From the NCBI GenBank assembly GCA_038530285.1, contig JBCBCY010000016.1:1-64000 (forward strand): a stretch of DNA of 64,000 nt, given 5' to 3'. The notes under the pieces were generated by a model that saw only the letters and a program-made list of their open reading frames with translations, had not been told where the DNA came from and ran no database searches. This document shows positions 42,580 through 51,815 of this stretch, piece after piece. The translations under genes and the position numbers were made by a program. How positions within the stretch are numbered: position 1 is the stretch's first letter; every line of letters begins with the position of its first letter. This stretch comes from JASJAR01 sp038530285 (lineage in GTDB: Bacteria; Pseudomonadota; Alphaproteobacteria; Rhodobacterales; Rhodobacteraceae).

Positions 42580-43026
42580 ATGGCTGCTAAATCGCAGGAC
42601 TACACGAAGATGATGAAGGACATGATGGGCGCATTCCCGGTTGATATGTCCGCCATGCAAGACGCCTTCAAAACCCAGGCGTCGTTCGCAGACAAAATGT
42701 CGAAAGTTGTTTTTGAAGCCGCTGAGAAATCGACCGAGATTTCCGCAAAGTGGACCAAAGACACCATCGGCAAGATGGGCGTGATCACCAACGCCAAAGA
42801 AGATCCCGCCGACTACACCAAAGCCGTGACCGACTTCGCGTCGAGCCAGGCAGAAGCGTCGTCGGAATCGCTGGCCGCCTTTGCCGAGGTCGCCAAGAAA
42901 GTTCAGATGGAAAGCGTTGAGCTGATGCTGGCCGCTGGCAAGGACATGTCGGAAGATGCGACTGCCGCTGTCAAGAAAGCCACGGCTGACGTGACCGCTG
43001 CTGCCAAGAAGGCAACCGCGAAGTAA
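42580..43026 (+). CDS. phaP: Phasin
   Basis: A 148-aa amphipathic helical granule-surface protein: KTQASFADKMSKVVFEAAEKSTEISAKW and LAAFAEVAKKVQMESVELMLAAGKDM match phasin_2-type sequences, with an Ala/Lys-rich C-terminal tail (AAVKKATADVTAAAKKATAK). It coats PHA granules and limits their size. AGGAGA lies nine bases before ATG. Expression is likely controlled by PhaR through the two upstream CTGC-N3-GCAG sites. A strong terminator follows. Confidence 0.92.
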   Translation: MAAKSQDYTKMMKDMMGAFPVDMSAMQDAFKTQASFADKMSKVVFEAAEKSTEISAKWTKDTIGKMGVITNAKEDPADYTKAVTDFASSQAEASSESLAAFAEVAKKVQMESVELMLAAGKDMSEDATAAVKKATADVTAAAKKATAK

Positions 43027-43075
43027 GAGTTTTCTATCATCTCCGGACACCTCCCTGCCGGGATGATTTTTGACT

Positions 43076-43101
43076 GACGGGCCTTCGGGCCCGTCTTTTT
43101 T
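43076..43101 (+). terminator. Intrinsic terminator of phaP
   Basis: 8-bp stem GACGGGCC-TTCG-GGCCCGTC followed directly by TTTTTT, a textbook rho-independent terminator. Confidence 0.93.
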
Positions 43102-43207
43102 GTTGAGTTGACCCAACGTTACCTAGGGTTCTGTGGACGATTCGACTGCTTAGCAATTGTGCACTTCACGTATCTGTCATACGCTACCCGCCTTAGGGGG
43201 AGACAAA

Positions 43208-43828
43208 ATGAGACGTTTAACGTTTTTGGCAGCGGGTTTTTTGCTGCTTTCAGGGGCCGCGCATGCCGCCACTGTTCCATGCGGAAAATTTGACATCACG
43301 GTCAATCCATCGTCGACGGGCACCTGCCTTGCCGGCAATGACACCGGGGCGAACGGGATTTCCCAGACCGACACCTTGTTCCAGAAAACGGGTTGGGTCT
43401 TTTCGCAGAAGATCAACGATGCGGGCGCCGACGACACCGGCCAGGCCGCCGGCGTGCAGGGCGACAGGGCCATCACCTTCGACAACAAGATCGTCGATGG
43501 CGGGTCGATGTGGTCACTGATCGATGCCAGCATTGCCGATTTCATCATGATCACGATCAAGCAGAGCAACAACATCGCTGCTTTCCTGATCGACATTGGT
43601 GCGTCTTCGGGAACGTGGGAAGTGGCCAAGGACGGGAATGTCATTCAGGACATTTCCCACTCGGCTGTGTTTTACATCCCCAAAGACGGAAGTGACCCAA
43701 CCGACCCGACAGATCCGAACGATCCGAACGATCCGCCAAGCCCGGTGCCATTGCCTGCCGCGGGCTGGTTGCTTCTGGGAACGCTGGGCGGACTTGCCGC
43801 AATGCGGCGGGGTCGCAAGCGGGCCTGA
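43208..43828 (+). CDS. VPLPA-CTERM surface protein
   Basis: A 206-aa exported protein: signal peptide MRRLTFLAAGFLLLSGAAHA|A, a beta-rich middle domain without recognised family, a DPTDPTDPNDPNDPP linker, and the C-terminal sorting signal VPLPAAGWLLLGTLGGLAAM followed by RRGRKRA. That tripartite tail (VPLPA, TM helix, basic end) is the target of exosortase XrtD. It lies between phaP and phaR, interrupting the usual contiguous PHA gene order, with its own terminators on both sides. Confidence 0.85.
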   Translation: MRRLTFLAAGFLLLSGAAHAATVPCGKFDITVNPSSTGTCLAGNDTGANGISQTDTLFQKTGWVFSQKINDAGADDTGQAAGVQGDRAITFDNKIVDGGSMWSLIDASIADFIMITIKQSNNIAAFLIDIGASSGTWEVAKDGNVIQDISHSAVFYIPKDGSDPTDPTDPNDPNDPPSPVPLPAAGWLLLGTLGGLAAMRRGRKRA

Positions 43829-43852
43829 TACGGCCGCATCAAACGATCGATT

Positions 43853-43878
43853 GGGCGGCCGCTTGGGCCGCCCTTTTT
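43853..43878 (+). terminator. Intrinsic terminator of the VPLPA-CTERM gene
   Basis: Stem GGGCGGCC / GGCCGCCC (43853-43860 and 43866-43873) with a T-run directly after. Confidence 0.9.
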
Positions 43879-43976
43879 CTTTGCCTTGATCCTGCGAAAC
43901 CGAGGAAAAAACAAATGCTTTGCAAATGTGAACGTGCAGCATAAGCTTCTCTGCACTGCCGCACCGGGAGGGTCAC

Positions 43977-44528
43977 TTGGCACAGAAGTCCGACACGCTT
44001 TTGATCAAACGCTACGCCAGTCGGCGTCTCTACAACACCGAGACATCCGACTATGTGACGCTTGAAGACATTGCCGGTTTCATCCGCGACGGCCGCGAGG
44101 TGCAGATCGTCGATCTGAAATCCGGCGATGACCTGACGCGCCAGTATCTGTTGCAGATCGTGGCCGAACACGAAAGCCGCGGTGAAAGCGTTCTGCCCAT
44201 CGACGTGCTGACCGATCTTGTGCGGTCCTACACCACCCAGGCCCAATCGGTCGTGCCGCAATTTCTCGCGATGAGCTTTGAGATGCTGCGCGATGGCCAG
44301 TCCAAGGTGATGGAACAAATGGCCTCGCCGATCGCGGGCATGCCGGGGTTTGAAGCGATGCAGGCGCAGCAAGCGGCCTTCCTCAAAGCGATGACCGGCG
44401 GGATGGCCAATTGGTCCGCACCCACACCGGACGAGGACAACGACGAGGCCGAAGGCTCAAAAGAACTCGATGACATCCGCGCGCAGCTCACCGCGATGCA
44501 GGACCAGCTTCAGAAGATGAAAAAGTAG
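43977..44528 (+). CDS. phaR: PHA synthesis repressor PhaR
   Basis: A 183-aa PHB/PHA-binding repressor. The N-terminal DNA-binding domain IKRYASRRLYNTETSDYVTLEDIAGFIRDG (residues 10-40) is the PhaR signature; a PHB_acc domain and a C-terminal coiled coil (LDDIRAQLTAMQDQLQKMKK) follow. It represses phaP and itself until polymer accumulates. The start is TTG 43977 after a GGGAGGG site. Its own upstream region holds TGC-rich stretches (43914-43955). Confidence 0.93.
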   Translation: MAQKSDTLLIKRYASRRLYNTETSDYVTLEDIAGFIRDGREVQIVDLKSGDDLTRQYLLQIVAEHESRGESVLPIDVLTDLVRSYTTQAQSVVPQFLAMSFEMLRDGQSKVMEQMASPIAGMPGFEAMQAQQAAFLKAMTGGMANWSAPTPDEDNDEAEGSKELDDIRAQLTAMQDQLQKMKK

Positions 44529-44630
44529 ACGCGCAATCCGAGTTCGACTATGGCCGCCACTGGTACGAGGCCAGTGTCGGACGGGTCCCGGTTTTCGGGC
44601 CCATTGCGCGCCCTATAAGTTGGCCCCTCC

Positions 44631-46014
44631 TCAGGCGATCTGGGCGAAGGTCGCTTTCAGGGCCGCGCCCAGCTTTTCGAACATCTCGTCCATATCGGCA
44701 TCGGTCATCACAAACGGCGGACACAGCACCACCGAGGGGCCCAGGGGCCGGCAGATCAGCCCGTGATCGGCGCAGGCATTGGCGATGCGTTCTGACACCG
44801 ACACCTCTGGCGCGAAGGGCGTGTCGGTCGCCTTGTCGGCCACGGCCTCCACCGCGGCCATCAGACCCTTCTGGCGCACCTCGCCGATATTGGCCATCGC
44901 CCCCAGATCGGCCAGCCCGGCCTGAAAGCGCGGCGTCAGGCGCGCGACATCCTCAATCAGTGGCGGGGCGTCTGCGTCGCCCTCCAGGATCACCTCGATC
45001 GCTTTCAACGCAATCGCCGATCCCACCGGATGGCCCGAGGCGGTGAACCCATGGGGGAACTCGTCAATCGCTTCGGACGCGGCCTGCAACCGGTCCGCCA
45101 GATCCGGCCCGAGGATCACCGCCCCCATCGGGAAATACCCCGCCGTCAGTGCCTTGGACGCAATGATCGCATCGGGGGTAAACCCGTAGGCCTCAGACCC
45201 CCAGACCGCTCCGGTGCGGCCAAACCCGCAGATCACCTCATCGGCGATCAGGGGAATACCGTGCCGGGTCAACACCGTCTGGACCGCCTGGAAATACCCT
45301 TGGGGCGGGGGGATCACGCCGCCTGCACCGATCACGGGTTCAGCAACGAAGGCGGCAATCGTGTCTGCCCCTTCGCGGGTGATCACGGCGTCCAACTCGC
45401 CTGCCAGCCGGGCGGTGAAGGCGGCTTCGGTCTCACCGGTGCGCCCTTCGCGCCGGTAATGGGGGCAGGTCAGGTGCAAAAACCCCTCCAGCGGCAGGCC
45501 GAAATGCGCGTTATAGGGCTTGCCTGTCATCGACGCCGACACCGCCGTCACCCCGTGATAGCCGTTCTGGCGGGTCAGGATCTTGCGCCGCGCAGGCACC
45601 CCTTCATGCCGGGCCAGAAACCACAGCATCTTGACCAGCGTGTCATTGGCCTCAGACCCCGAGTTGGTGAAAAACACCCGGCCGCGGGGGAAGGGCGACA
45701 CCTCGATCAGGCGCTCGGACAGCCGCACCGTGGTCGCGGGCAGGCGCCCAAAGAACGCGTGATAGCCCGGAAAGCGCGCATATTGCGCCTGCGCGGTGGC
45801 CACCAGCCCGGGGTGATCAAACCCCGCCACCATGTTCCAAAGGCCCGAATTGGCATCCAGATACCGCCGCCCGTGCACGTCAAACACATGCGCCCCGGCG
45901 CCGCGTTCCAGCACCACCGCACCCCGGTCAGCCACGCTGGGCAGATCGGTGAAGCCATAAAAGGTGGTGGCATTGGCGCGGGCCTGCCAGGAGTTTGGCG
46001 CGTCGTCAGGCATC
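44631..46014 (-). CDS. Class III omega-aminotransferase
   Basis: A 460-aa PLP aminotransferase of the ornithine/omega family. RVFFTNSGSEANDTLVKM binds PLP phosphate, IADEVICGFGRTG holds the ring Asp, and the Schiff-base lysine is in IIASKALTAGYFPMG (near residue 290). It would move an amino group from a diamine, omega-amino acid or taurine-like compound to pyruvate or 2-oxoglutarate. It faces a LysR gene divergently and lies beside a gamma-glutamyl amine cluster, so a putrescine-type substrate is plausible. The frame continues upstream of ATG 46014 across the LysR promoter, which I treat as spurious. Confidence 0.88.
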
Positions 46015-46089
46015 TGGGTCCCTTTCGGTGTCACCCCCCGACCATGGCCCGATTGGAGGCGCGCTTCAATGGGACGGGTTTTGAATTCC

Positions 46090-46133
46090 GCGCGCGTTTT
46101 CCCAAAAACCGGTTCCCACTTTTTGGCGCGCGC
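46090..46133. repeat. RIME-like palindromic intergenic element, copy 2
   Basis: Outer arms GCGCGCG / GCGCGCGC enclose the core CCAAAAACCGGTTCCCACTTTTTGG. The core is the inverted equivalent of the 18839-18881 element. It sits between the divergent aminotransferase and LysR promoters. Confidence 0.7.
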
Positions 46134-46161
46134 TTTAGCCTTCTCACACGAAAGGAACACC

Positions 46162-47121
46162 ATGGTTGAAAGCCCCGGCAAAATCTCCCTTTGGGGCATC
46201 GAGGTGTTCGTCGCTGTCGCTGAGGAACAATCGGTCTCGGTTGCGGCCGGGCGCATCGGCGCCAGCGCCTCTGCGGTGTCCCAGCAGATCACCAACCTCG
46301 AAACCGCCCTGGGCGCGAGCCTTCTGGACAGGTCCTCGCGCCCCATCGACGTCACCCCGGCCGGGGCGCTGTTTCTGCGCCGGGCGCGCGCCATCCTCAA
46401 TGAAGCGGCCGAAGCGCGCGCCGAACTGGCCATGGCCGACCTGTCGCGGCTGACCCGGGTGAACCTTGGCATGATCGAGGATTTCGACGCCGACGTGACC
46501 CCGCGCTTGCTGGCCGATATGGCCGGTGACCTGCGCCACACGCGGTTTCTTCTGGAAACCGGCGCCTCGCACCGGCTGATCGGCAAGCTGGAAGACCGCG
46601 CTTTGGATATGGTGGTGGCCGCCGACCTCGACCAGGCCCGGCACGCTTGGATGGAAGTCCACCCCTTGCTGGCCGAACCCTTCATCGCCGCCGTGCCCAA
46701 AGGCACCCGCGACATCGAAGCGGCCATCCACGAGATGCCTTTCGTGCATTACACCGCGCGCCACATGATGGGCCGCCAGATCGCGCGTCACCTCACGCGC
46801 GAAGGGTTGACGCTGGACCACCGGTTCGAGCTTGATAGCTATCACGCGATCATGGCCATGGTCGCCGAAGGTGCGGGCTGGACCATCCTGACACCGCTGG
46901 GCTACCTGCGTGCGGGCCGGTTCCGTGATGCCGCCGATGTGGTGCCCCTGCCGGTCGCACCCTTGTCGCGACGCATTCAACTGACCGCGCGGGCCGGCGT
47001 GTTCCAGGACCTGCCGGGCCAGGTGGCAGGCAGGCTTCGCGGGCTTCTCGCCGAGATGATCGTGGCCCCCGCGCGCGACCGGATGCCGTGGCTCAGCGAC
47101 GAATTGCGCGTGTTGGACTAG
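46162..47121 (+). CDS. LysR-family transcriptional regulator
   Basis: A 319-aa LysR protein: HTH at residues about 8-67 (IEVFVAVAEEQSVSVAAGRIGASASAVSQQITNLETALG) and an effector domain to about residue 300. It is divergent from the class III aminotransferase, which it probably controls. AAAGGAA lies five bases before ATG. A dispersed repeat follows the stop. Confidence 0.9.
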   Translation: MVESPGKISLWGIEVFVAVAEEQSVSVAAGRIGASASAVSQQITNLETALGASLLDRSSRPIDVTPAGALFLRRARAILNEAAEARAELAMADLSRLTRVNLGMIEDFDADVTPRLLADMAGDLRHTRFLLETGASHRLIGKLEDRALDMVVAADLDQARHAWMEVHPLLAEPFIAAVPKGTRDIEAAIHEMPFVHYTARHMMGRQIARHLTREGLTLDHRFELDSYHAIMAMVAEGAGWTILTPLGYLRAGRFRDAADVVPLPVAPLSRRIQLTARAGVFQDLPGQVAGRLRGLLAEMIVAPARDRMPWLSDELRVLD

Positions 47122-47140
47122 GCCCGAGCCCGCCCCTTCA

Positions 47141-47190
47141 TCTCCCCCGAAAATATCCCGGGGGAGCGCGCAGCGCGGGGGCAGAGCCCC
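47141..47190. repeat. Dispersed Rhodobacteraceae hairpin repeat, copy 3
   Basis: TCTCCCCCGAAAATATCCCG variant of the core followed by GGGGAGCGCGCAGCGCGGGGGCAGAGCCCC, identical to copy 1 in the right half. It is located between convergent genes. Confidence 0.75.
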
Positions 47191-47198
47191 TCTTTGGT

Positions 47199-48386
47199 TC
47201 AGGCCACCGCGCGGGCCGGTCCCATGACATCGCCCGCAGCCGCCGTGATGGCACCGGCCACCAGGTCACATTCGGCCAGGCTCAACCGGGCAGGCAGGCG
47301 CACATCACAGGCGCGCATCAGCATGGCCCGGGTCTGGGGCAGGTCGGGCAGATCGCTCAGGAATTGCCAGTTCCAGAAGGCGCGCGCATTGTCCTCAGTT
47401 GCGCCGAAGACCTGCACGGTTACCCCGCGAGCCTTGGCGGCGGCGACAAAGCCGGTGACCTGCGCGTCGGACATGCCCACCAGATTGAACTGGATCGAAT
47501 CTGGTGCGCGGAGTTCTTTCGCCAAAGCCTCCGGCACATCAATCCAGGCCGACCGGTTCAGGGCCGCGGCCACATGGTCATGGTTGCGGCGTCCATCGGC
47601 CACCCGGCGGGGCACCTCGCCCAATTGCGCGCGCACCAGCGCCGCCGACAGGTTCGACAATCGCGTGTTGTAAAGCGGCAGCTGGTTTTGCCAGCGCGCA
47701 AAGGGGGCCGCCAGCGCGGCGTGTTTCTTCCAATTGTGCTCATAAGCGCCCGACATGATCACCGCGCGGGCGATCAGATCGGCGTCGTCGGTGATCAGGA
47801 TCCCGCCTTCGCCGGCGTTCAGAAGCTTGTAGGATTGAAACGAAAAACAGCCGATACGGCCCAGCGTGCCGATGTTTCGGCCCCCCCAGGTCGTGCCCAG
47901 CGAATGGGCCGCGTCTTCGATCACGGGCAGATCGTGTTGGGCCGCCAGCGTCATGATCGCATCCATATCGGATGTATGGCCGCGCATATGGCTGATCATC
48001 ACCGCATCGGCGTCGCCGATTTTCGCTTCGAAATCAGCCAGATCGATCCGGTAGTTCGCGCCACATTCAATCAAGAGCGGCACACAATCGGCATGCACAA
48101 TCGCCGACGGTACGGCCGCAAAGGTGAACGCCGGGATCGCCACGCGCGCCCCGCGCGGCAGGTCCAGCGCTTTGAGCGATAAAAACAGCGCCGCCGAACA
48201 CGACGCCACCGCCAGCGCGTATTTGGCCCCCATCATCTGGGCGAATTCGGTTTCCAGAAGCGTGACCGGCGCGTCTTGCGCGGCGGTGTAGCGAAACAGA
48301 TCGCCGGTCGACAACATGCGCTCAACCTCGGCGCGCGCGGCCTCCGGGATGGGTTCGGCGTGGTGGGGATTGCTCGGTTTTGCCAT
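47199..48386 (-). CDS. DegT/DnrJ/EryC1/StrS-family PLP aminotransferase
   Basis: A 395-aa fold-type I enzyme. VIEDAAHSLGTTWGG contains the ring-stacking region and FSFQSYKLLNAGEGG the Schiff-base lysine (near residue 190). The family usually aminates keto-sugars in surface polysaccharide synthesis, but no sugar genes are near; here it is 64 bases downstream of an FAD amine oxidase in a catabolic-looking cluster. It may have an amino-compound substrate instead. ATG 48386 follows AGGAAA. Confidence 0.85.
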   Translation of the reverse strand: MAKPSNPHHAEPIPEAARAEVERMLSTGDLFRYTAAQDAPVTLLETEFAQMMGAKYALAVASCSAALFLSLKALDLPRGARVAIPAFTFAAVPSAIVHADCVPLLIECGANYRIDLADFEAKIGDADAVMISHMRGHTSDMDAIMTLAAQHDLPVIEDAAHSLGTTWGGRNIGTLGRIGCFSFQSYKLLNAGEGGILITDDADLIARAVIMSGAYEHNWKKHAALAAPFARWQNQLPLYNTRLSNLSAALVRAQLGEVPRRVADGRRNHDHVAAALNRSAWIDVPEALAKELRAPDSIQFNLVGMSDAQVTGFVAAAKARGVTVQVFGATEDNARAFWNWQFLSDLPDLPQTRAMLMRACDVRLPARLSLAECDLVAGAITAAAGDVMGPARAVA

Positions 48387-48450
48387 TTCAGATTTCCTGA
48401 ATTTAGATTTTGGCTTTTCCGTAGCACAGATGTGGAACAGAAAGAAGCGG

Positions 48451-49728
48451 TCAGATGCCAAGCCGGTCGCGCATGGCGTAAAACTGCATCGCCAGGGGGA
48501 CCATCGTGCGCCGGGCCAGCGCGCCGCCGGGCAGGGGTGGGACGGGCAGGCGCGCCATCAGGTCAAACCGGGTCCGCTCGCCCAGGATCGCCTCGGCCAG
48601 GATGCGCCCGCCCAGCGTGGCCAGGGCCACCCCGTGTCCGGAATATCCCCCTGCGGTGAACACACCGGGGGCGCATTCGGCGAAATAGGGGTTGCGGGTC
48701 GGAGTGATGCCCAGCGTGCCGCCCCAGGCATAATCGATGCGCACATCGCGCAAGTCGGGGTAAACGGCGGCCAGCGGGCGCCGGACCCGGGCTGCGATGT
48801 CGCGCGGATACCGCAGGGCGTAGCTTTCGCCACCGCCGAACAGCAGGCGGTTGCCGTCAACCATGCGCCAGTAATTCACCACGAAACGGTCATCGGCCAC
48901 TGCGATATCTTGGGTCAGCGGCGGGGCGTCGAGCGGTTCTGTCACACCGATGAAACTGTTGATCGGCAGCACCCGGCGATCCACGCCGCGGTGCAACCCC
49001 GCGCCGTATCCGTTGGTGGCGATCACGATCGTGTCGGCTGTCAGCGCACCCGCACCCGTCACCAGCGTTTTGCCCGATATCCGCGCGACGCGAGACCCTT
49101 CGTAGATCAACACCCCGGCCGCACGGGCGGCATCGGCCAGACCAGAGAGGAATTTCACCGGATGCAGATGCCCCGCCCCCCGGTCAAGCTGGCCGCCATG
49201 CACATCGTCCGACCCTGTCAGCGCCCGGGCGGCCTTGCGGGACAGGGGTGTCACATCGTCGTAGCCGTAGTCGTTTTGCAAATGCAGCGCATAGGCCTGC
49301 AAGCCTTCCGCACCGGATGCGCGCCGGGCGACATAGGCGATCCCATCGCGCCAATCGGCATCGATCCGGTGGTTGGCCATCAGCCGGTGCACTTCGGCCT
49401 TGGCGTCCTGGGCGATCTGCCACAGCGCGCGGGCGGCATCCGCACCCATCTGGCCTTCCAGCGTCACCTGATCGACCCGCTGGCCCGACCCGACCTGGCC
49501 GCCATTGCGCCCCGACGCGCCCCAGCCGATGCGTTCCGCCTCGGCGACGACCACATGCTTGCCCGCCTGCGCCAGTGCCAGCGCCGCCGACAGCCCCGTA
49601 TAGCCCGCCCCGATGATCGCGACATCCGCCGTGACCGAGCCGTGCAAACCGGGCAAGGACGCATAAGGCCCCGCGCTTGCGTCATACCAGCTGTGCGCCG
49701 CGCCGGGGTTTGCCGCCAGCGCGGTCAT
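48451..49728 (-). CDS. FAD-dependent amine oxidoreductase (PuuB-like)
   Basis: A 425-aa DAO-family flavoprotein. The dinucleotide motif VAIIGAGYTGLSAALALAQAG is near residue 37; RIGWGASGRNGGQV and GHGVALATLGG are typical of gamma-glutamylputrescine oxidase-like enzymes. It would oxidise the free amino end of a gamma-glutamylated amine to an aldehyde with H2O2 release. Its ATG overlaps the upstream glutamine-synthetase-like stop by four bases. Confidence 0.85.
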   Translation of the reverse strand: MTALAANPGAAHSWYDASAGPYASLPGLHGSVTADVAIIGAGYTGLSAALALAQAGKHVVVAEAERIGWGASGRNGGQVGSGQRVDQVTLEGQMGADAARALWQIAQDAKAEVHRLMANHRIDADWRDGIAYVARRASGAEGLQAYALHLQNDYGYDDVTPLSRKAARALTGSDDVHGGQLDRGAGHLHPVKFLSGLADAARAAGVLIYEGSRVARISGKTLVTGAGALTADTIVIATNGYGAGLHRGVDRRVLPINSFIGVTEPLDAPPLTQDIAVADDRFVVNYWRMVDGNRLLFGGGESYALRYPRDIAARVRRPLAAVYPDLRDVRIDYAWGGTLGITPTRNPYFAECAPGVFTAGGYSGHGVALATLGGRILAEAILGERTRFDLMARLPVPPLPGGALARRTMVPLAMQFYAMRDRLGI

Positions 49729-51089
49729 ACGTTCATCAGCAGGTATTCACGTTCCCAGGGCGAGATTTCCTGAAGGAATTCTTCGTATTCGCCGGCTTTG
49801 ACATGTTCATAGGCCTTGGCAAAATCTTCGCCCAGGATCGTGCGCAGCTTGTGGGCGTCGCGGAACCGCCCCAGCGCGTCAAACAGCCCGCGCGGGATCG
49901 CCGCCTCGCTGGCATAGGCGTCGCCTTTGTGTTCCGGCGTGGGCGTGCGGTCTTCGATCAGGCCCAGATAGCCACAGGCCAAAGACGCCGCGATCCCAAG
50001 GTAGGGGTTGCAATCCATCCCCGCGACACGATTTTCGACACGCCGCGCGGCAGGCGTCGAGATCGGCACCCGGATCGCAGTGGTCCGGTTGTCATGCGCC
50101 CATTCAAGGTTCACCGGGGCGGCATGGTCCTTCACATAACGGCGGTAGGAATTGACGTAAGGCGCGATCAGCGGGGTGGCGGCGGGCAGATGCGCCTGAA
50201 GCCCGCCAATGAAGCGGTAAAACTGCTTCGAAGGGGTCCCATCGCTGTTTGAAAACAGGGTCCGGCCCGTCGCGGTATCGACCACCGAATGGTGGATATG
50301 CATCGCCGAGCCTGGGGCGCCCGCAATCGGTTTGGCCATGAAGGTTGCAAAGCAATCATGGCGCAGGGCGGCTTCGCGGATCAGCCGTTTGAAGAAGAAA
50401 ATCTGGTCGGCCAAGGCCACGGGGTCGCCGTGGGCGAGGTTGATCTCCAACTGTCCCGCACCGCCTTCCTGGGTGATGCCGTCGATTTCAAAGCCCTGGG
50501 CTTCGGCGAAATCATAAATGTCGTCGATCACGGGGCCAAATTCGTCGACCGCCGACAGCGAATAGCTTTGCCGCGCCGCCGCCGGGCGGCCCGACCGGCC
50601 CATCATCGCTTCGATCGGCTGTGCGGGGTCGATGTTGCGCGCGACGAGATAAAATTCCATCTCAGGTGCGACCACCGGGGTCCAGCCCTGTTCGGTGTAG
50701 TGGCGCACGACGCGTTTTAACACATTGCGCGGCGAAAGACCCACCGGGCGACCATCGGCATGGGCGGCGTCATGGATGATTTGCAGCGTGGCATCCGCCG
50801 TCCAGGGTGCGGCTGTGGCGGTCGACAGGTCCGGGCGCAGGACCATGTCGGGTTCGGTGAAACCCTGACCGGGGATGTCAGACCATGCCCCGGTGATGGT
50901 CTGGAAAAAGATCGAGTTGGGCAGGTAGAACTGCGACTGCGTGGCAAACTTCGACGCCGGCATCGCCTTGCCGCGCGCAATGCCCGCCAGATCGCCGATG
51001 ACGCATTCGACTTCGTCAAGCCGCCGCCCTTCGAGATAGGCGGCCGCCGGGGCGGGCAAATGATCGGTCCAGTCTTGGGGGCTATCCAT
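49725..51089 (-). CDS. Glutamine-synthetase-family gamma-glutamyl ligase 1 (PuuA-like)
   Basis: A 454-aa GS-fold ligase. EMEFYLVAR and the glutamate-binding QEGGAGQLEINL are metal and substrate motifs; IHHSVVDTATG and NRTTAIRVP form the ATP and glutamate sites. It lacks the adenylylation-type C-terminus of GlnA, as do PuuA-type gamma-glutamylpolyamine synthetases. It overlaps the FAD oxidase by four bases and the amidotransferase gene by eight. It likely attaches glutamate to an amine substrate. Confidence 0.88.
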   Translation of the reverse strand: MDSPQDWTDHLPAPAAAYLEGRRLDEVECVIGDLAGIARGKAMPASKFATQSQFYLPNSIFFQTITGAWSDIPGQGFTEPDMVLRPDLSTATAAPWTADATLQIIHDAAHADGRPVGLSPRNVLKRVVRHYTEQGWTPVVAPEMEFYLVARNIDPAQPIEAMMGRSGRPAAARQSYSLSAVDEFGPVIDDIYDFAEAQGFEIDGITQEGGAGQLEINLAHGDPVALADQIFFFKRLIREAALRHDCFATFMAKPIAGAPGSAMHIHHSVVDTATGRTLFSNSDGTPSKQFYRFIGGLQAHLPAATPLIAPYVNSYRRYVKDHAAPVNLEWAHDNRTTAIRVPISTPAARRVENRVAGMDCNPYLGIAASLACGYLGLIEDRTPTPEHKGDAYASEAAIPRGLFDALGRFRDAHKLRTILGEDFAKAYEHVKAGEYEEFLQEISPWEREYLLMNV

Positions 51090-51759
51090 GGTCCACCTTG
51101 AAAAAGGCCGCGATGCGGTCGGCGATGATGTCGTTGTCGTTGGGCGCGCTCAGGGCGCTCAGGGCCGCCTCGGTCTGGGCGGGGGGCAAGGCGGGTCCGC
51201 GTATGTCAATCAATGCGGCCATGGCATTGCGGTCAAATTCGGGGTGCGCCTGGATCGTCAGGGCCTGACCGCCATAAAGCAGCGCGGCGGTGGCGCAAGT
51301 CGCGGACCGGGCCAGCACCTGCGCGCCTTCCGGCACCGCAACCACCTGGTCCTGATGCCAGGCGTTCAGCGCGATCTCAGCACCCGAAAAGTCATAAACC
51401 TGGTGACCTGCCACCCAGCCGCCGTCGAACTTTTCGACCCGGCCGCCCAGGGCCTGGGCGACAATCTGGTGGCCAAAGCAAATCCCCACCAGCGGGCGGC
51501 CTGCGGCGAAAATCGCGCGGATCAAATCCTCCAGCGGGGGGATGAAGGGCAAGTCTTCGTAAGCGCCATGGGGCGAGCCGGTGATCAGCCAGCCGTCGGC
51601 GTCGTGCGCGCCGCCGGGAAACTCCATATCGACGACATTGAAGGTCTGAAACGTGAAGCCGTGGCCGGCCAACATCTCATGAAACAGCACATCATAATCG
51701 TCATTCACGCCGGTTTGGGCGTTCAGGAAATGTCCGGTCTGAAGAATGCCGATCTGCAT
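51082..51759 (-). CDS. Class I glutamine amidotransferase-like hydrolase (PuuD/GuaA-type fold)
   Basis: A 225-aa single-domain GATase1 protein: nucleophile Cys in LVGICFGHQIVAQALGG (near residue 92) and the His-Glu pair in QAHPEF (near 180). It could release glutamate from a gamma-glutamyl product, as PuuD does, or supply ammonia. The position between two GS-like genes supports the first idea. ATG 51759 (MQIGILQTGHF) is the family start; the longer open frame is not supported. Confidence 0.83.
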   Translation of the reverse strand: MQIGILQTGHFLNAQTGVNDDYDVLFHEMLAGHGFTFQTFNVVDMEFPGGAHDADGWLITGSPHGAYEDLPFIPPLEDLIRAIFAAGRPLVGICFGHQIVAQALGGRVEKFDGGWVAGHQVYDFSGAEIALNAWHQDQVVAVPEGAQVLARSATCATAALLYGGQALTIQAHPEFDRNAMAALIDIRGPALPPAQTEAALSALSAPNDNDIIADRIAAFFKVDHG

Positions 51760-51815
51760 GGGGGCCTTTGTCGGTTCACCGTATCTTGCGGGTTTCGCAC
51801 CACCCCCACAAGACG

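Noticed and set aside
46015..46727. Upstream extension of the class III aminotransferase frame
   Set aside because: It would cover the divergent LysR promoter and half of the LysR gene; the aminotransferase family starts at 46014.
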